64,000 nucleotides of DNA from VXPQ01 sp965248175 (lineage in GTDB: Bacteria; Bacteroidota; Rhodothermia; Rhodothermales; VXPQ01). The translations under genes and the position numbers were made by a program. This document shows, piece after piece, positions 17,866-27,466 of the stretch (its first letter is position 1; every line of letters starts with the position of its first letter). The stretch covers positions 1,364,001 through 1,428,000 of the forward strand of contig OZ252093.1 in NCBI GenBank assembly GCA_965248175.1, given 5' to 3'. The notes beneath the pieces are model-generated. The model did no database searches and was not told the DNA's origin. It saw only the letters and a program-made list of their open reading frames with translations.

Positions 17866-19686
17866 ATGATTTTTTCTCGATATGCGCCTTTTCTTGCGGC
17901 GCTGTGCGTGGTCGCTATCGCATGGCCGGTCAGCGAGCCGGCTTTTGGGCAGGCATCGTGCCCCTCTGTGGAGGAGTTGACCCGCGACCTGCCTGCCGAT
18001 CCGACCGAGGCGATGCGGCATATCCGCTATCTGGCCGACGACCGGCTCGAAGGCCGCGAAGTCGGATCGCAGGGCGCCAGATGCGCCGGGGAATACATTG
18101 CCGGAGAACTTCGCCGCCTCGGACTGGCTCCCGCCGGATCGAACCACGACTTCTTCCACCATTTTTCGGTCCGGAAAGGCGTCCGCCTCGGTTCCGGCAA
18201 CGCACTGCGCGTAGCGGGGCGAGCATACATGATCGGCTCGGAGTGGGTTCCCCTCGGTTTTTCCGCGAGCGGCCATATGGAGCATGCGTTAGTGTACGGC
18301 GGGCACGGATTGCCCGGGGATGCTTCGGCGGACAACGACGGCGAGGCCGGTCACGGCGATGCGGAAGATGCTGGGGGCGAGTATGCCCGCATGGATATTT
18401 CCGGCAGGATCGTTGTCGTGGAATGGGGTGATCCCGATGCGCCGCACGGTATGTCGCTCCGGGGCGATTCCCATTTCAAGGCCATGGAGGCGTCCGAGCG
18501 CGGCGCCGCGGCCCTGCTGGTGCTGGCGCCCGATGGTATGCGCCTTCCCGATCCTTCCGGCGAAACCCGTGCTGCGTTGTCTATCCCCGTGGTCATGGTT
18601 AGCGGGGAGGCCGCCGGGGCGGTTCGCACTGCTGCACAGGAAGGAAGCACCGCAGGACTCGCCGTGGACCTTGCCCCGGAAACGGCCGAGGCCCGTAACG
18701 TGGCGGCCCTGCTGCCTGGCGCCGATCCGGACCGCGCCCGGGAGTACATTATCGTAGGCGCCCACTATGACCACCTCGGTTTCGGGGGCGATGGCTCGCT
18801 GGCGCCCGATTCCCGCGATGTGCACAACGGCGCCGACGACAACGCCAGCGGCGTCGCGGCGGTGATTGAAATCGCCCGGCGCTTGGCCGACGGACCGCCT
18901 CTCGACCGGGGTATACTGTTTATGGCCTTTACCGGTGAGGAGAAGGGCTTGTGGGGATCGGCGCGCTTCGTGGCGGAGCCGACCGTGCCGCTGGACGATG
19001 CGGCGGCCATGCTCAATTTTGACATGGTGGGCCGGATGCAGGAGCGCACCCTGACGGTTTTCGGAACCGGCACTGCTGAGGAATGGGATGGTGTGCTGGA
19101 CGACGCCAATGCCGACCTCTCCGAGCCGCTTGCGGTGGCCGGGGTGGCCGACGGATACGGCCCTTCCGATCATTCCTCGTTCTATGCGGAAGGCATTCCG
19201 GTGCTTCATTTCTTTACAAATACCCATGAGGATTACCACCGTCCCTCGGACGACTGGCAGAAGGTCAACGGGGAGGGGGTTGACCTGGTCGTCGAGCTGG
19301 CAAGCGGGATCGTGCGCCAGCTTGCGGGCGTGGATGCTACGGACGCGATCGCATTGACTGCCGTGACGCAGGCGCGCCCGTCGCCGGGCGGCGGCAGTTC
19401 TTCTTCAACCAGCGGGTACGGCGCGGCGTATCTGGGGTCCATTCCCGACATGACCCCGCGCGACACGGGCTTACGGCTCACGGGAGTGCGTGAGGGCAGC
19501 CCCGCGGACAAGGGCGGCCTCCGGGGCGGAGACATTGTGGTGGAGTTCGCCGGCAAGCCCATCGCCGACATTTACGCATATACCTATGCGCTGCGCGAGC
19601 AGTCCCCCGGCGATGTGGTGAAGATCGTCGTGGAGCGGGACGGGGAGCAGGTCACGCTGGAGGTCACGCTGGGCGAGCGGAGGTAG
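17866..19686 (+). CDS. secreted M28 family zinc aminopeptidase with PA-like insert and C-terminal PDZ domain
   Basis: The start at 17866 gives a signal peptide (MIFSRYAPFLAALCVVAIA ... AFGQA); an in-frame ATG at 17839 is an alternative. M28 metal ligands are visible: GAHYDHLG (His300), HNGADDNASG, TGEEKGLWGS, NFDMVGR and NTHEDYHRPSDDW. Between the signal and the catalytic part is a PA-like domain (MDISGRIVVVEWGDP). The last 90 residues form a PDZ domain (GVREGSPADKGGLRGGDIVVEFAGKPI). The product of about 606 residues would remove N-terminal residues from peptides outside the inner membrane. It is divergent from the TolB-like lipoprotein. Confidence 0.92.
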   Translation: MIFSRYAPFLAALCVVAIAWPVSEPAFGQASCPSVEELTRDLPADPTEAMRHIRYLADDRLEGREVGSQGARCAGEYIAGELRRLGLAPAGSNHDFFHHFSVRKGVRLGSGNALRVAGRAYMIGSEWVPLGFSASGHMEHALVYGGHGLPGDASADNDGEAGHGDAEDAGGEYARMDISGRIVVVEWGDPDAPHGMSLRGDSHFKAMEASERGAAALLVLAPDGMRLPDPSGETRAALSIPVVMVSGEAAGAVRTAAQEGSTAGLAVDLAPETAEARNVAALLPGADPDRAREYIIVGAHYDHLGFGGDGSLAPDSRDVHNGADDNASGVAAVIEIARRLADGPPLDRGILFMAFTGEEKGLWGSARFVAEPTVPLDDAAAMLNFDMVGRMQERTLTVFGTGTAEEWDGVLDDANADLSEPLAVAGVADGYGPSDHSSFYAEGIPVLHFFTNTHEDYHRPSDDWQKVNGEGVDLVVELASGIVRQLAGVDATDAIALTAVTQARPSPGGGSSSSTSGYGAAYLGSIPDMTPRDTGLRLTGVREGSPADKGGLRGGDIVVEFAGKPIADIYAYTYALREQSPGDVVKIVVERDGEQVTLEVTLGERR

Positions 19687-19729
19687 GGCTGCGCAGGCAC
19701 AAAGGGAATCGGACGGACACGGTCGTTCA

Positions 19730-19891
19730 ATGGAAGAAGAAGCACGCATAATCCTGCGCGAAGCTGTCCAGCGCAAGGCAGGGCCCGGAAATCTCGCGAG
19801 CGCCATTCGCGCTCGCTTTGCGCCCTTCGGCGGCGTGAAATTGGAGATACCCCCGCGCGAGCCAATGCGCAAACCGCCCCGGTTCGTGTGA
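19730..19891 (+). pseudogene. FitA/VapB-like antitoxin remnant, 53 codons
   Basis: The short frame reads MEEEARIILREAVQRKAGPGNLASAIRARFAPFGGV and ends EPMRKPPRFV. It corresponds to the C-terminal two-thirds of FitA-type ribbon-helix-helix antitoxins, in which HGRSMEEEAR(x)ILREAV follows the DNA-binding part. In-frame sequence upstream of the ATG still encodes GHGRSMEEE, but the preceding RHH strand is not recognisable and no PIN toxin follows. I read it as a degraded antitoxin, although a short expressed peptide is possible. Confidence 0.55.
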
Positions 19892-19942
19892 GGTAGCAAT
19901 TTTTCCGCTACGGCTCCTCCGCTATAGCGGTTTCCCGCAGTC

Positions 19943-21193
19943 TCACGGCATGAACCGGTATACCACCGGCAACTGCGCGGCGTCCGTGACCCCCGAATCC
20001 GTGTGGTGGAAGATGTTGATGCGCCCGGCGCCGCAGTCCCCGAAATCGTCGCAGGAGAGCACGCCGATGATTCCCTGAAAACCCGTGGTTGCTCCGACCT
20101 CCTGACGCAGCGCGAGGCGGTCCACATATAGCTTTTCGCCTTTCTCCACCGCGACGGATTCGATGGCGCCGAGCAGCAGGGTGGCGGCGTCGTAGGCGTG
20201 CGCCCAGTACGGGGAGGCCGGAATCCCGCCGTACGCATCTTTGAATGCGGCAAGCACCGCGTCAGCGTTTTCCCCGGTGATGCCATTGGCCTCCGGGCCG
20301 TGGTCCAGCATCGGCCCGGCGAAGTACATGCCTTCCGACTGCGGCGAGCCGAGAAATTCCGGTACGAGCATGGCCGAACCCGTGATGAGCGCCGTGCCTT
20401 CCAACCCGTCGAACGCTCGCACCTGCCCGACGAAAAGCGAGCCTTCCGCGAGGAAGAGCGGAACGAAGAGGCCCTCCGCCCCGGCTACCGCGAATTCCGC
20501 GAGAACAGCGGTCATGTCCGTATCGCCCTTTGCGATCCCGGCGGTCACGGCTTCCCCGCCGAGCGTGCGGAATGCGTTGCCGAATGCGCTCACGAGGGCC
20601 GTCGTGTACGGGTCGCCGTCATGCACGGCCCCCATGCGCCGCAGTCCCAGCTCTTTGTAGGCGAAGTCGGCGACGGCCTGTCGGCGGTATAGGTCGTTGG
20701 TGACGACGCGGAAGTAACCGGGGTAGTAGTGGGTGCTTGCATTGCCATGGAGGTCGGAGGTAAGCAAGGGCGATGCGTTCGCCGGCGAAATCATCGTAAA
20801 TCCCGCCTCGCTGATCACCGGCGAGGCCGTCACGCCCGAGGCCGAGCACGCCGTGCCGATGACGCCCGCTACCTGCAGGTTCTCGACGATCTGTCCGGCG
20901 CCCGTCTGTCCGCCCTCCGGCGAACACATGGCGTCTACGGGCTGTCCGGAATCGACCACGCGGTCATGGATGTCGCCGAAGTCCCGCACGGCCAACTCGA
21001 CGGCCCGCTCCAGCGAGGCGCCGTGGGAGGATGCGGCCCCGGTGATCGGAAACAGCGAACGAATCCGCACCGGTTCATCCTCGCCGATCTCGACCGCACC
21101 GAGCGGTCCCGCCTCGAAGTCGTCGAGCGGATCGCATCCCGCCGCGAATAACACGAGCAGTACGATGCAGCATTTTCGGATACGGTTCGTCAT
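19943..21193 (-). CDS. periplasmic binding lipoprotein, branched-chain amino acid (Leu/Ile/Val, type 1 PBP) family
   Basis: The 416-residue protein has a lipobox at Cys20 (VLFAAGC). The body begins VRIRSLFPITGAASSHGASLERAVELAVRDF and continues with NLQVAGVIGTACSASGVTASPVISEAGFTMISPAN and YFRVVTNDLYRRQAVADFAYKELGLRRMGAVHDGD, the usual order of the Peripla_BP_6 fold. ABC transporter permease and ATPase genes are absent nearby, so it is an orphan binding protein or a sensor. Its C-terminal part includes VLSCDDFGDCGAGRINIFH, as in other PBP_6 proteins with a disulfide-containing end. Confidence 0.87.
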   Translation of the reverse strand: MTNRIRKCCIVLLVLFAAGCDPLDDFEAGPLGAVEIGEDEPVRIRSLFPITGAASSHGASLERAVELAVRDFGDIHDRVVDSGQPVDAMCSPEGGQTGAGQIVENLQVAGVIGTACSASGVTASPVISEAGFTMISPANASPLLTSDLHGNASTHYYPGYFRVVTNDLYRRQAVADFAYKELGLRRMGAVHDGDPYTTALVSAFGNAFRTLGGEAVTAGIAKGDTDMTAVLAEFAVAGAEGLFVPLFLAEGSLFVGQVRAFDGLEGTALITGSAMLVPEFLGSPQSEGMYFAGPMLDHGPEANGITGENADAVLAAFKDAYGGIPASPYWAHAYDAATLLLGAIESVAVEKGEKLYVDRLALRQEVGATTGFQGIIGVLSCDDFGDCGAGRINIFHHTDSGVTDAAQLPVVYRFMP

Positions 21194-21261
21194 CGGCGTA
21201 CTACATTTTCTGACCGGGCCCGGTTATGCCGGATAGTATACCCGAAGGCCGGTAAACGCGC

Positions 21262-22032
21262 TCACCGCTTTTGTTTTCCCCGGAAGGCGCCCCCGATCTT
21301 GACGCCCAGGCCGCCGTCGATGCGGAAGGCCTGCCCCGTGATAAAGCTGGCTTCGTCGCTTGCCAGATAGGCGATCATGTGGGCGATCTCGCTCGGCTCG
21401 GCCACGCGGTTCAGGAGGTGCATGCCCCGGATCTCGTCCATCATCGCTTCCGGGTCGCCGGACTGGTCCGCCGCCCATTGCAGGAGCGGCGTGCCGACGC
21501 TGCCGGGACACACGGCGGACGAGCGGACATTGTACGGCGCGTAATCCACGGCGATGCTGCGCGTAAGGCCGAGCATGGCGGCTTTGCTGGTGGCGTAGGC
21601 GGCCACATGCTCCTCGCTCATCACCGCCTGCACGCTCGATACATTGACGATCACGCCGTTCCGTTGTGCGGTCATGCTCGGAAGCGCCTGCTTTGCACAC
21701 AGGAAGGCCCCCTTCACATTGACGGCCAGCACGCGGTCCCAATTTTCCTCGGACGTTTCCTCGACGGTGCCGTACGTCTGGACCGCCGCATTGTTGACGA
21801 GTACGTCGATGCGCCCGAACCGGTCGAGCACCTGCCGGAAGGCCCGCTCCACCTGATCCGCTTTCGATACGTCGCACTGGACATACATACAGTTTTCTGC
21901 GTTCCCTTCTTTTGCAGGGGTAATGTCCAGACAGGCTACGCATGCGCCCTTTTCGAGGAACAGTTCCATGGCGGCAGCCCCGATTCCCCGGGCGGCTCCG
22001 GTGATGACGACGATTTTCCGGTCGAATGTCAT
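21262..22032 (-). CDS. short-chain dehydrogenase/reductase
   Basis: A classical SDR of 256 residues. The cofactor motif is TGAARGIGAA (residues 11-20), the NNAA motif is at 80-83, the catalytic residues are Ser133, Tyr146 and Lys150 (YATSK), and the VCPGSVGTPLL segment follows. Asp36 at the end of beta-2 (CLDITPA) favours NAD over NADP. The substrate is unknown. It is transcribed in the same direction as the binding protein gene but separated by about 70 bp. Confidence 0.9.
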   Translation of the reverse strand: MTFDRKIVVITGAARGIGAAAMELFLEKGACVACLDITPAKEGNAENCMYVQCDVSKADQVERAFRQVLDRFGRIDVLVNNAAVQTYGTVEETSEENWDRVLAVNVKGAFLCAKQALPSMTAQRNGVIVNVSSVQAVMSEEHVAAYATSKAAMLGLTRSIAVDYAPYNVRSSAVCPGSVGTPLLQWAADQSGDPEAMMDEIRGMHLLNRVAEPSEIAHMIAYLASDEASFITGQAFRIDGGLGVKIGGAFRGKQKR

Positions 22033-22413
22033 GTTGCAGGGTGTTTGCGTATCTGATGCGGATATTCCGTAAGGATAATGGCGAATGCATTATACCGACG
22101 TTAACGGAAAAGAAACGAGATTGTCAAGAGGCACATTATTCTTCATAAAAAAGGCCCTTTGACGTACCGCAGGTCCAGTTAAATCATGTCGCCTGCCGTT
22201 GCAATACACTCGCCCTGCAAGGCGGACACGCCTAGATTTGCGGTTTTACCTAACGTGGCGTACATTTTTTCCATGTATGTCGCACTATGCGGCTTTTTGC
22301 GCGGGCGAGCGAACGCTGTTCAAGAATCTCGCGTGTTAACCCGCCTGTGGATGCCTTCCCGCCAAACTAGTGTGAGAAGCGTTGTGGGCAAAAACATTGA
22401 ATGGAGTTAATTA
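22033..22413. other. intergenic boundary of an AT-rich accessory patch
   Basis: No gene is supported in these 381 bp. Base composition becomes AT-richer from about 22090 and stays so until about 25900, consistent with transferred DNA. No tRNA, integrase or clear direct repeat marks the boundary. Confidence 0.4.
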
Positions 22414-23411
22414 ATGGACGTGAATTTGAATGTCAATGTCCCAGCAATAGAAAAACTGGTAGACTATACCGCTAGTGGCGTAGGCAGCGTTGCTGGTTCA
22501 ATGTTGGCTCCTTGGCAAGCCAGGCGAGCAGCTATAGCAAAGTGCATAACTGCCAAGGGAGATGCAAAAGTCCTGTTGATTCACACCAAGGCACAATCGG
22601 AAGCACGAGAAATTCTCGTTTCAAATGACACCAATTTTACTGGAGAGTCGGATATTACAGATAGAGTGAATCAGAGAATTTCATTTCAAGATAAAAAAAG
22701 ACAGATCAATATAGAATCGGTAGTGAGACAAACTGCCATGCAACTCAGTGATAAAAGTGTCCTGGATACCGAACCAAATCACGACTGGATAGCCCGTCTT
22801 TTCAACGATGTTCAGGACGTGTCCTCAGAAGACATGCAGTCTCTGTGGGCAAAAATCCTTGCTGGCGAAATTGAGCGGCCGGGAAGTACTTCCATTCGGA
22901 CGCTAGGGATTTTGAAGAACGTTGACCAATCTACAGCACACTTATTCAGAAATTTGTGCTCGGCATGTATATTCTTGAGCCCAGACGAAAACACTATTAT
23001 AGATGCCAGAGTTCCTTCACTTACAGGAAAGGCGGCACAGAACTCGTTGCAATCATATGGAATGGGTTTCGATATGCTCAATCGTCTCAATGAACATGGA
23101 TTGATTATATCCGATTACGATTCGTGGCGTTATTATAATATATCTATAGGGATTTCTGTTGGAGATCCGAGTCATATATTGCTATACCTTTCAATTTTCA
23201 AGGGCGACGTTGGGTCTTGGTTTCAGAAAAACATAACGAACGAAAAGAGCCTTATAAGTTGTCGGGAGTTGCTATGACTATGTCAGGTATAGAGCTATCA
23301 AAAATCATTGAATTGAAGCCTATGAAACAATATGCTCAAGATTTAATGAAATATTTTCAGAGTAACAAATTACAAATGGTAGAAATTAGCGAATCACAAG
23401 CACAATCCTGA
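22414..23411 (+). pseudogene. DUF2806-like protein, probably frameshifted near its 3' end
   Basis: The first frame (22414-23277) reads VDYTASGVGSVAGSMLAPWQARRAAIAKC ... SVVRQTAMQLSDKSVLDTEPNHDWIARLFNDVQDVSSEDMQSLWAKILAGEIERPGSTSIRTLGIL, matching the DUF2806-type pattern of an N-terminal membrane-associating helix and a domain with DWxxRFFxxxxxVSxEdmQxlWakILAGEI. From about 23190 another frame continues plausibly (FQGRRWVLVSEK ... LSGVAMTMSGIELSKIIELKPMKQYAQDLMKYF, ending at 23411), as in the family's C-terminus, so a one-base shift is likely. The biochemical role of DUF2806 proteins is unknown to me; they are frequent in accessory and defence regions. Confidence 0.65.
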
Positions 23412-23575
23412 ATTACCTCTTTAGATCCTTATACGAGACATGGTTTCCATTTTGATACTATGCAGGATGTTGTGTGATAAAATTTGGAACTTATATACAA
23501 AAATCCCAAAAACCTCCTAAAACCCCTCCTAAACCCCAAACCTCTTGATAAGGCAGGCTACGCACTTTTGTTTTA

Positions 23576-23902
23576 TTATGATTCGAATTTCTTACCATCA
23601 GTCGTTTGTAAGTATAGCCACTCGTTATAAGGAAGAACCACTATTTTACGTTCCTCGACTATTTCCAAAAGTGTAGTCAACGCAACAGCCCTGCCAAGCA
23701 GTGATACCTTGCCTAAACGTTCAATTTGAAAGCCATCTGCCGATTCCACAAACGGCATTTCCGTTCCTGTTCTCCAATAGAGTACAGTCATCCCTTCTGG
23801 CAAAGCACCAATGGGTGGCTGTACGACTATCCCAATGTTCATTGCAAGCACAATAGTCGCTATTGCGATTATACCGCCAATTATAGCCAGTTTCTTTTTC
23901 AT
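23576..23902 (-). CDS. small membrane-anchored protein
   Basis: The 108-residue product has one N-terminal transmembrane helix (KKKLAIIGGIIAIATIVLAMNIGIVV) and a small soluble domain with PEGMTVLYWRTGTEMPFVESADGFQIERLGKVSLLGRAVALTTLLE. No family is recognised. It is AT-rich like its neighbours, and upstream of the ATG there is no Shine-Dalgarno, as is common in this group. Confidence 0.55.
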   Translation of the reverse strand: MKKKLAIIGGIIAIATIVLAMNIGIVVQPPIGALPEGMTVLYWRTGTEMPFVESADGFQIERLGKVSLLGRAVALTTLLEIVEERKIVVLPYNEWLYLQTTDGKKFES

Positions 23903-24115
23903 TGTTTTGTGGGGTTATTGATGAGTTAGGGTTTTGGTTTTCCCCATGAATTTCACTCGCAGGCATGTCCGTCGTTATCTCTGTCCATTTTCCTCTGATA
24001 TGACAGGATAGCGCATTAGCGCAGTGCTTTCGCCTGTTACGAGTAAGGCAGGGCGAATCGGAAAACCAATATCCGAAAGGACGGGCAGAAGCGCAACAGG
24101 ACGTTTGGACTGGCC

Positions 24116-24275
24116 GAGGCCACTTCGCCAGACTGTGGCCTCATAAGCCGAAAAAATCGCACTTGACATCGGCCCCCCATGCCTTATATTGGTGGCGACA
24201 TCAACGCGTAGGTCAGGACCCGACAAGTCCTGACCTACGCTGTATAGTCGCAAGGCCCGATACCTTTCGTCGGGC
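24116..24275. repeat. cluster of three strong hairpins upstream of the VasI-ankyrin gene
   Basis: Three inverted repeats lie within 160 bp: GAGGCCAC/GTGGCCTC at 24116-24123 and 24135-24142; a perfect 14-bp stem GCGTAGGTCAGGAC at 24206-24219 with its complement at 24227-24240 around the loop CCGACAA; and GCCCGA/TCGGGC at 24255-24260 and 24270-24275. The stretch is GC-richer than the AT-rich genes on either side. It could be a structured RNA leader, a REP/MITE-like mobile repeat or a transposon end; nothing in the sequence decides this. Confidence 0.6.
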
Positions 24276-24310
24276 ACAGAGCCACAAACTGCCTAAAGCG
24301 AAAGAACGGA

Positions 24311-25390
24311 ATGCGTAACATTGTCATTACAACCATTCTCGGCTGTTGCCTTGCCGCCACCGCTAATGCACAATGGCGAACAAGCGTTGATAAAGACCCT
24401 ATCACAGGTGAAGTGAATGCATATGCTATTTCACAAGGTTACACTAGTACAGAGCCAATGTCTTTCCCTTATCAAGGGGTAACTATGTCTGTGGGATATG
24501 GTTGTTCTAAGGAAAGTGAGTGGGCATATTTTTTTTTCAGTGAAGCGCCGAATATAACCAATGATGATACCCAAAGCGGATATAACACATCTACGTCAAG
24601 AATCCGTTGGGATGATACTGCGTCCACAATTGCTCTTCGGCAAGATTGGGGAGAAAGATCCATGCACTTTAGAGACAAGGATAATATTCGAAAAATAAGA
24701 AGTAGCAATAAACTGATATTAGAACTGCATTGGCATAGTCAAAGCGAGGTGTATTTTGAAGTTCCCCTGTCCGGAAGCACAAGGGCCATTAACGCTGCAC
24801 GAAACGATTGTGGTTTGCAGGCTCACCTGGACGAACAACAGGAGAGGCGTGCCAAACAACAGGCCAAGCAGAGTGCATATGAAAGTGCATATGAAAGTGT
24901 GATCAATGACATTGAAAACGGGTCAGTATCCGAGTTGAACGAATGGCTTAAAGACAATGGCGGTTACATAATGACACAATCCCTTCTCTCCGAGTATTTT
25001 TGGAACAACCCTGACACTGTGATTGCAAGGACAATAATAAATAGCGACTTGGATTTGAGCGTGCCACTTACTGTATCGGGCCAAAGACGACCGATTCCTA
25101 TTTTTAATCATTTGTTGACAAGCCAGCGTTTTGAACATAACCCTATATTGCGTAGATTGCTCTTTATGCTCATAGAGGAATCGAAGGTAGATATAAATGC
25201 TAAGTATGGACTCAATGAATTTACAGCTCTACACTATGCAGCAATAGACGAAGACGCAGAATTAGCAAGAGCACTTTTGGCGGCAGGTGCGGATCCCTTG
25301 ATATTATCTAAATATGACGCATCTGTATTATCTTTATCCAAAAATTCAGAGGTGTACGATGTAATAAAGGATTATATTGATAACCCTTAA
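24311..25390 (+). CDS. secreted VasI/TagO-like domain protein with C-terminal ankyrin repeats
   Basis: The 359-residue protein starts with a signal peptide (VITTILGCCLAATANAQ). The next 150 residues (WRTSVDKDPITGEVNAYAIS ... VGYGC ... IRWDD ... RDKDNIRKIRSSNKLILELHWHSQSEVYFEVPLSGSTRAI) follow the pattern of the VasI/TagO-like domain, seen in type VI secretion accessory and other periplasmic proteins (W ... DP(I/M)T ... C ... LxxRxxxxxGxxxxxxFxLxG). A Gln/Lys-rich helix then leads to ankyrin-like repeats (NEFTALHYAAIDEDAELARALLAAGADPL). The combination suggests a periplasmic interaction module. No T6SS genes are in the window. Confidence 0.6.
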   Translation: MRNIVITTILGCCLAATANAQWRTSVDKDPITGEVNAYAISQGYTSTEPMSFPYQGVTMSVGYGCSKESEWAYFFFSEAPNITNDDTQSGYNTSTSRIRWDDTASTIALRQDWGERSMHFRDKDNIRKIRSSNKLILELHWHSQSEVYFEVPLSGSTRAINAARNDCGLQAHLDEQQERRAKQQAKQSAYESAYESVINDIENGSVSELNEWLKDNGGYIMTQSLLSEYFWNNPDTVIARTIINSDLDLSVPLTVSGQRRPIPIFNHLLTSQRFEHNPILRRLLFMLIEESKVDINAKYGLNEFTALHYAAIDEDAELARALLAAGADPLILSKYDASVLSLSKNSEVYDVIKDYIDNP

Positions 25391-25968
25391 CCGAAACGAC
25401 ATTATCCGCATGTCCGCAAGACGACAAGTACCGGCGTAGGCATCCCCCAAGCCTGTGTCGAAGCTAGAGAACCCGACGGCCTGCGAGTTGGCGAGGCGAT
25501 GTTCCGGGTTGCGGATCGGAACATCAAGCGCCCGAAGCCCAAGTTGTCAACTTAAACGTATTATTCCCTTTTGTTTTGTAATCCTATACCTATTATATAA
25601 AACCCTGAATATCATGCCATATAAAGCCATTATAGCTCTGTGCGCCGATCTGGGGCGATACGATCGCCTACTACCTATTTAGGGTATAAGCCCTTAAAAC
25701 GCCTCTTTTTGGAGAAAAATTCCGATTTACCGAATAGAAGCAAATAGGGGCAGTAAGGCATGGAAAACAAAAAGTCAAATATGAATTTTACGGTTTATGT
25801 AAGAAAGACCTTGACATTTACGTTTCCATGTGTTTATCTATGACCTCCGCATTCCGATAATGTAAAACACATCTGTTGTCGGATCTGGCAAATTACTCGA
25901 AAAGAGGGTTCCCTCTACGTCCCGATTATTCGGATTTGCGGGCCGCGTCGTGCAAACAGCGAAAAAGA
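25391..25968. other. intergenic region, 578 bp, possible short coding relic
   Basis: Nothing intact is seen. At about 25438-25555 a plus-strand frame reads ACVEAREPDGLRVGEAMFRV followed by ADRNIKRPKPKLST and a stop, which looks like the end of a real protein, but I cannot name it. The rest is AT-rich non-coding sequence up to the alditol oxidase gene. Confidence 0.3.
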
Positions 25969-27324
25969 ATGGACAAGAGAACCTTCCTGAAAACATGCTC
26001 CGCCCTGATGGCGGGCGGTATTCTTTCTCCGCTGGCCTCCTGCAGGCCGGAGGAAGCAGCTCTTCCGCCCCGGACGAATTGGGCGGGAAATCTCACCTAC
26101 TCTACGGACCGGTTGCATTTGCCGCAAACGGTTGCCGAAGCGCAGGAACTCGTGAGGAACACGCCTAAACTCCGGCCGCTCGGTTCGCGCCATTGTTTCA
26201 ACGCCATCGCCGACAGCACCGAGGGGCAAATCTCCCTTGAGCATCTCAATCAGGTGGTGCATCTCGACGAGACGGCGAACAGGGTAACAGTGGGGGCCGG
26301 TATGCGCTACGGCGACCTTGCCCCCTACCTCCAGGAACGAGGCTATGCTTTGCACAATCTGGCTTCCCTGCCGCATATTTCTGTTGCAGGCGCCTGTGCT
26401 ACGGCTACTCACGGTTCCGGCGTGGCCAATGGGAATCTGGCTACGGCGGTCGCCGGGATTACCTTCATCGATGCGAACGGCGATCTGGTCACCCTCTCCC
26501 GCGAGGAGGACGGCGAACGATTCGCCGGAGCGGTCGTGGGTCTCGGCGGACTCGGGGTGGTTACGGAGGTCACCCTGGATATCCAGCCCGCCTTCGACAT
26601 GACCCAGCATGTCTACCTGGACCTCCCGGTGGCCTCGCTGGACGATCATTTCGATGAAATCATGTCGAGCGGCTACAGCGTCAGCCTGTTCACGGACTGG
26701 CAAACGGACGCGGTGAATCAGGTCTGGATCAAGCGAGTAGCGGGAGACGATGCATTCGAGGCGGACCCCACGTTTTTCGGCGCCAATCTGGCGACAAGAA
26801 ATGTGCACCCGATTCTGGAACTCTCGGCCGTGAATTGCACAGAACAGATGGGGGCGCCCGGCCCCTGGTATGAGCGGTTGCCGCATTTCCGCATGGACTT
26901 CACCCCGAGCAGCGGCAAGGAATTGCAAAGCGAATACTTCGTTCCCCGGGAACACGCACGGGACGTAGCAAGGCTGTTTCAGGGAATGGGGGACCGGTTT
27001 GCTTCGCTCCTGATGATCTCGGAGGTGCGCACCATCGATCAGGACGATCTGTGGATGAGTATGTGCTTCGACCGGCCCAGCGTCGCTTTTCATTGCACCT
27101 GGGAGCAGGACTGGGATGCGCTCCGGCAACTACTTCCCGTCATCGAAGAAGCGCTCGAGCCCTTTGAAGCGCGTCCGCACTGGGGGAAGCTCTTTACGAT
27201 GGCGCCGGACCGGTTGCAATCGCGGTACGAAAAGGTGTCCGCCTTCAGGGAATTGCTTCAGGAATACGACCCGGACGGAAAGTTTCGTAACGCTTTTGTA
27301 CAGGAAAATCTGTTTGGCGGATAA
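25969..27324 (+). CDS. alditol/xylitol oxidase family FAD oxidoreductase, exported
   Basis: The start MDKRTFLKTCSALMAGG at 25969 gives a signal with a possible lipobox (PLASC). The mature part matches the alditol oxidase (AldO/xylitol oxidase, VAO family) pattern: NWAGNLTYS, RPLGSRHCFNAIADS with His75 as the expected covalent FAD attachment site, LASLPHISVAGACATATHGSGVANGNLA, and a C-terminal PHWGKLF segment. Such enzymes oxidise the terminal hydroxyl of polyols to aldoses with O2, making H2O2. The 451-residue length fits AldO plus a leader. GC content returns to the chromosomal level here. Confidence 0.88.
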   Translation: MDKRTFLKTCSALMAGGILSPLASCRPEEAALPPRTNWAGNLTYSTDRLHLPQTVAEAQELVRNTPKLRPLGSRHCFNAIADSTEGQISLEHLNQVVHLDETANRVTVGAGMRYGDLAPYLQERGYALHNLASLPHISVAGACATATHGSGVANGNLATAVAGITFIDANGDLVTLSREEDGERFAGAVVGLGGLGVVTEVTLDIQPAFDMTQHVYLDLPVASLDDHFDEIMSSGYSVSLFTDWQTDAVNQVWIKRVAGDDAFEADPTFFGANLATRNVHPILELSAVNCTEQMGAPGPWYERLPHFRMDFTPSSGKELQSEYFVPREHARDVARLFQGMGDRFASLLMISEVRTIDQDDLWMSMCFDRPSVAFHCTWEQDWDALRQLLPVIEEALEPFEARPHWGKLFTMAPDRLQSRYEKVSAFRELLQEYDPDGKFRNAFVQENLFGG

Positions 27325-27466
27325 TTTGGCATGGATATTGTTTGAAAATCATGGTACAGTAAACAAGGCCGTTCGGTATATTCCGATTCACGGGTCGTAT
27401 CGGAAAAGAGACGTAGCCGGCGCGCCGGAATAAACGGTTCATGGACATCGCCACGGAGGTAACAAC

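Noticed and set aside
23975..24277. Minus-strand ORF of 100 codons over the hairpin cluster
   Set aside because: It is made largely of the inverted repeats and is better explained as a non-coding structured element.
25915..27129. Minus-strand ORF of 404 codons
   Set aside because: Antisense shadow of the alditol oxidase gene, which has full family motifs.
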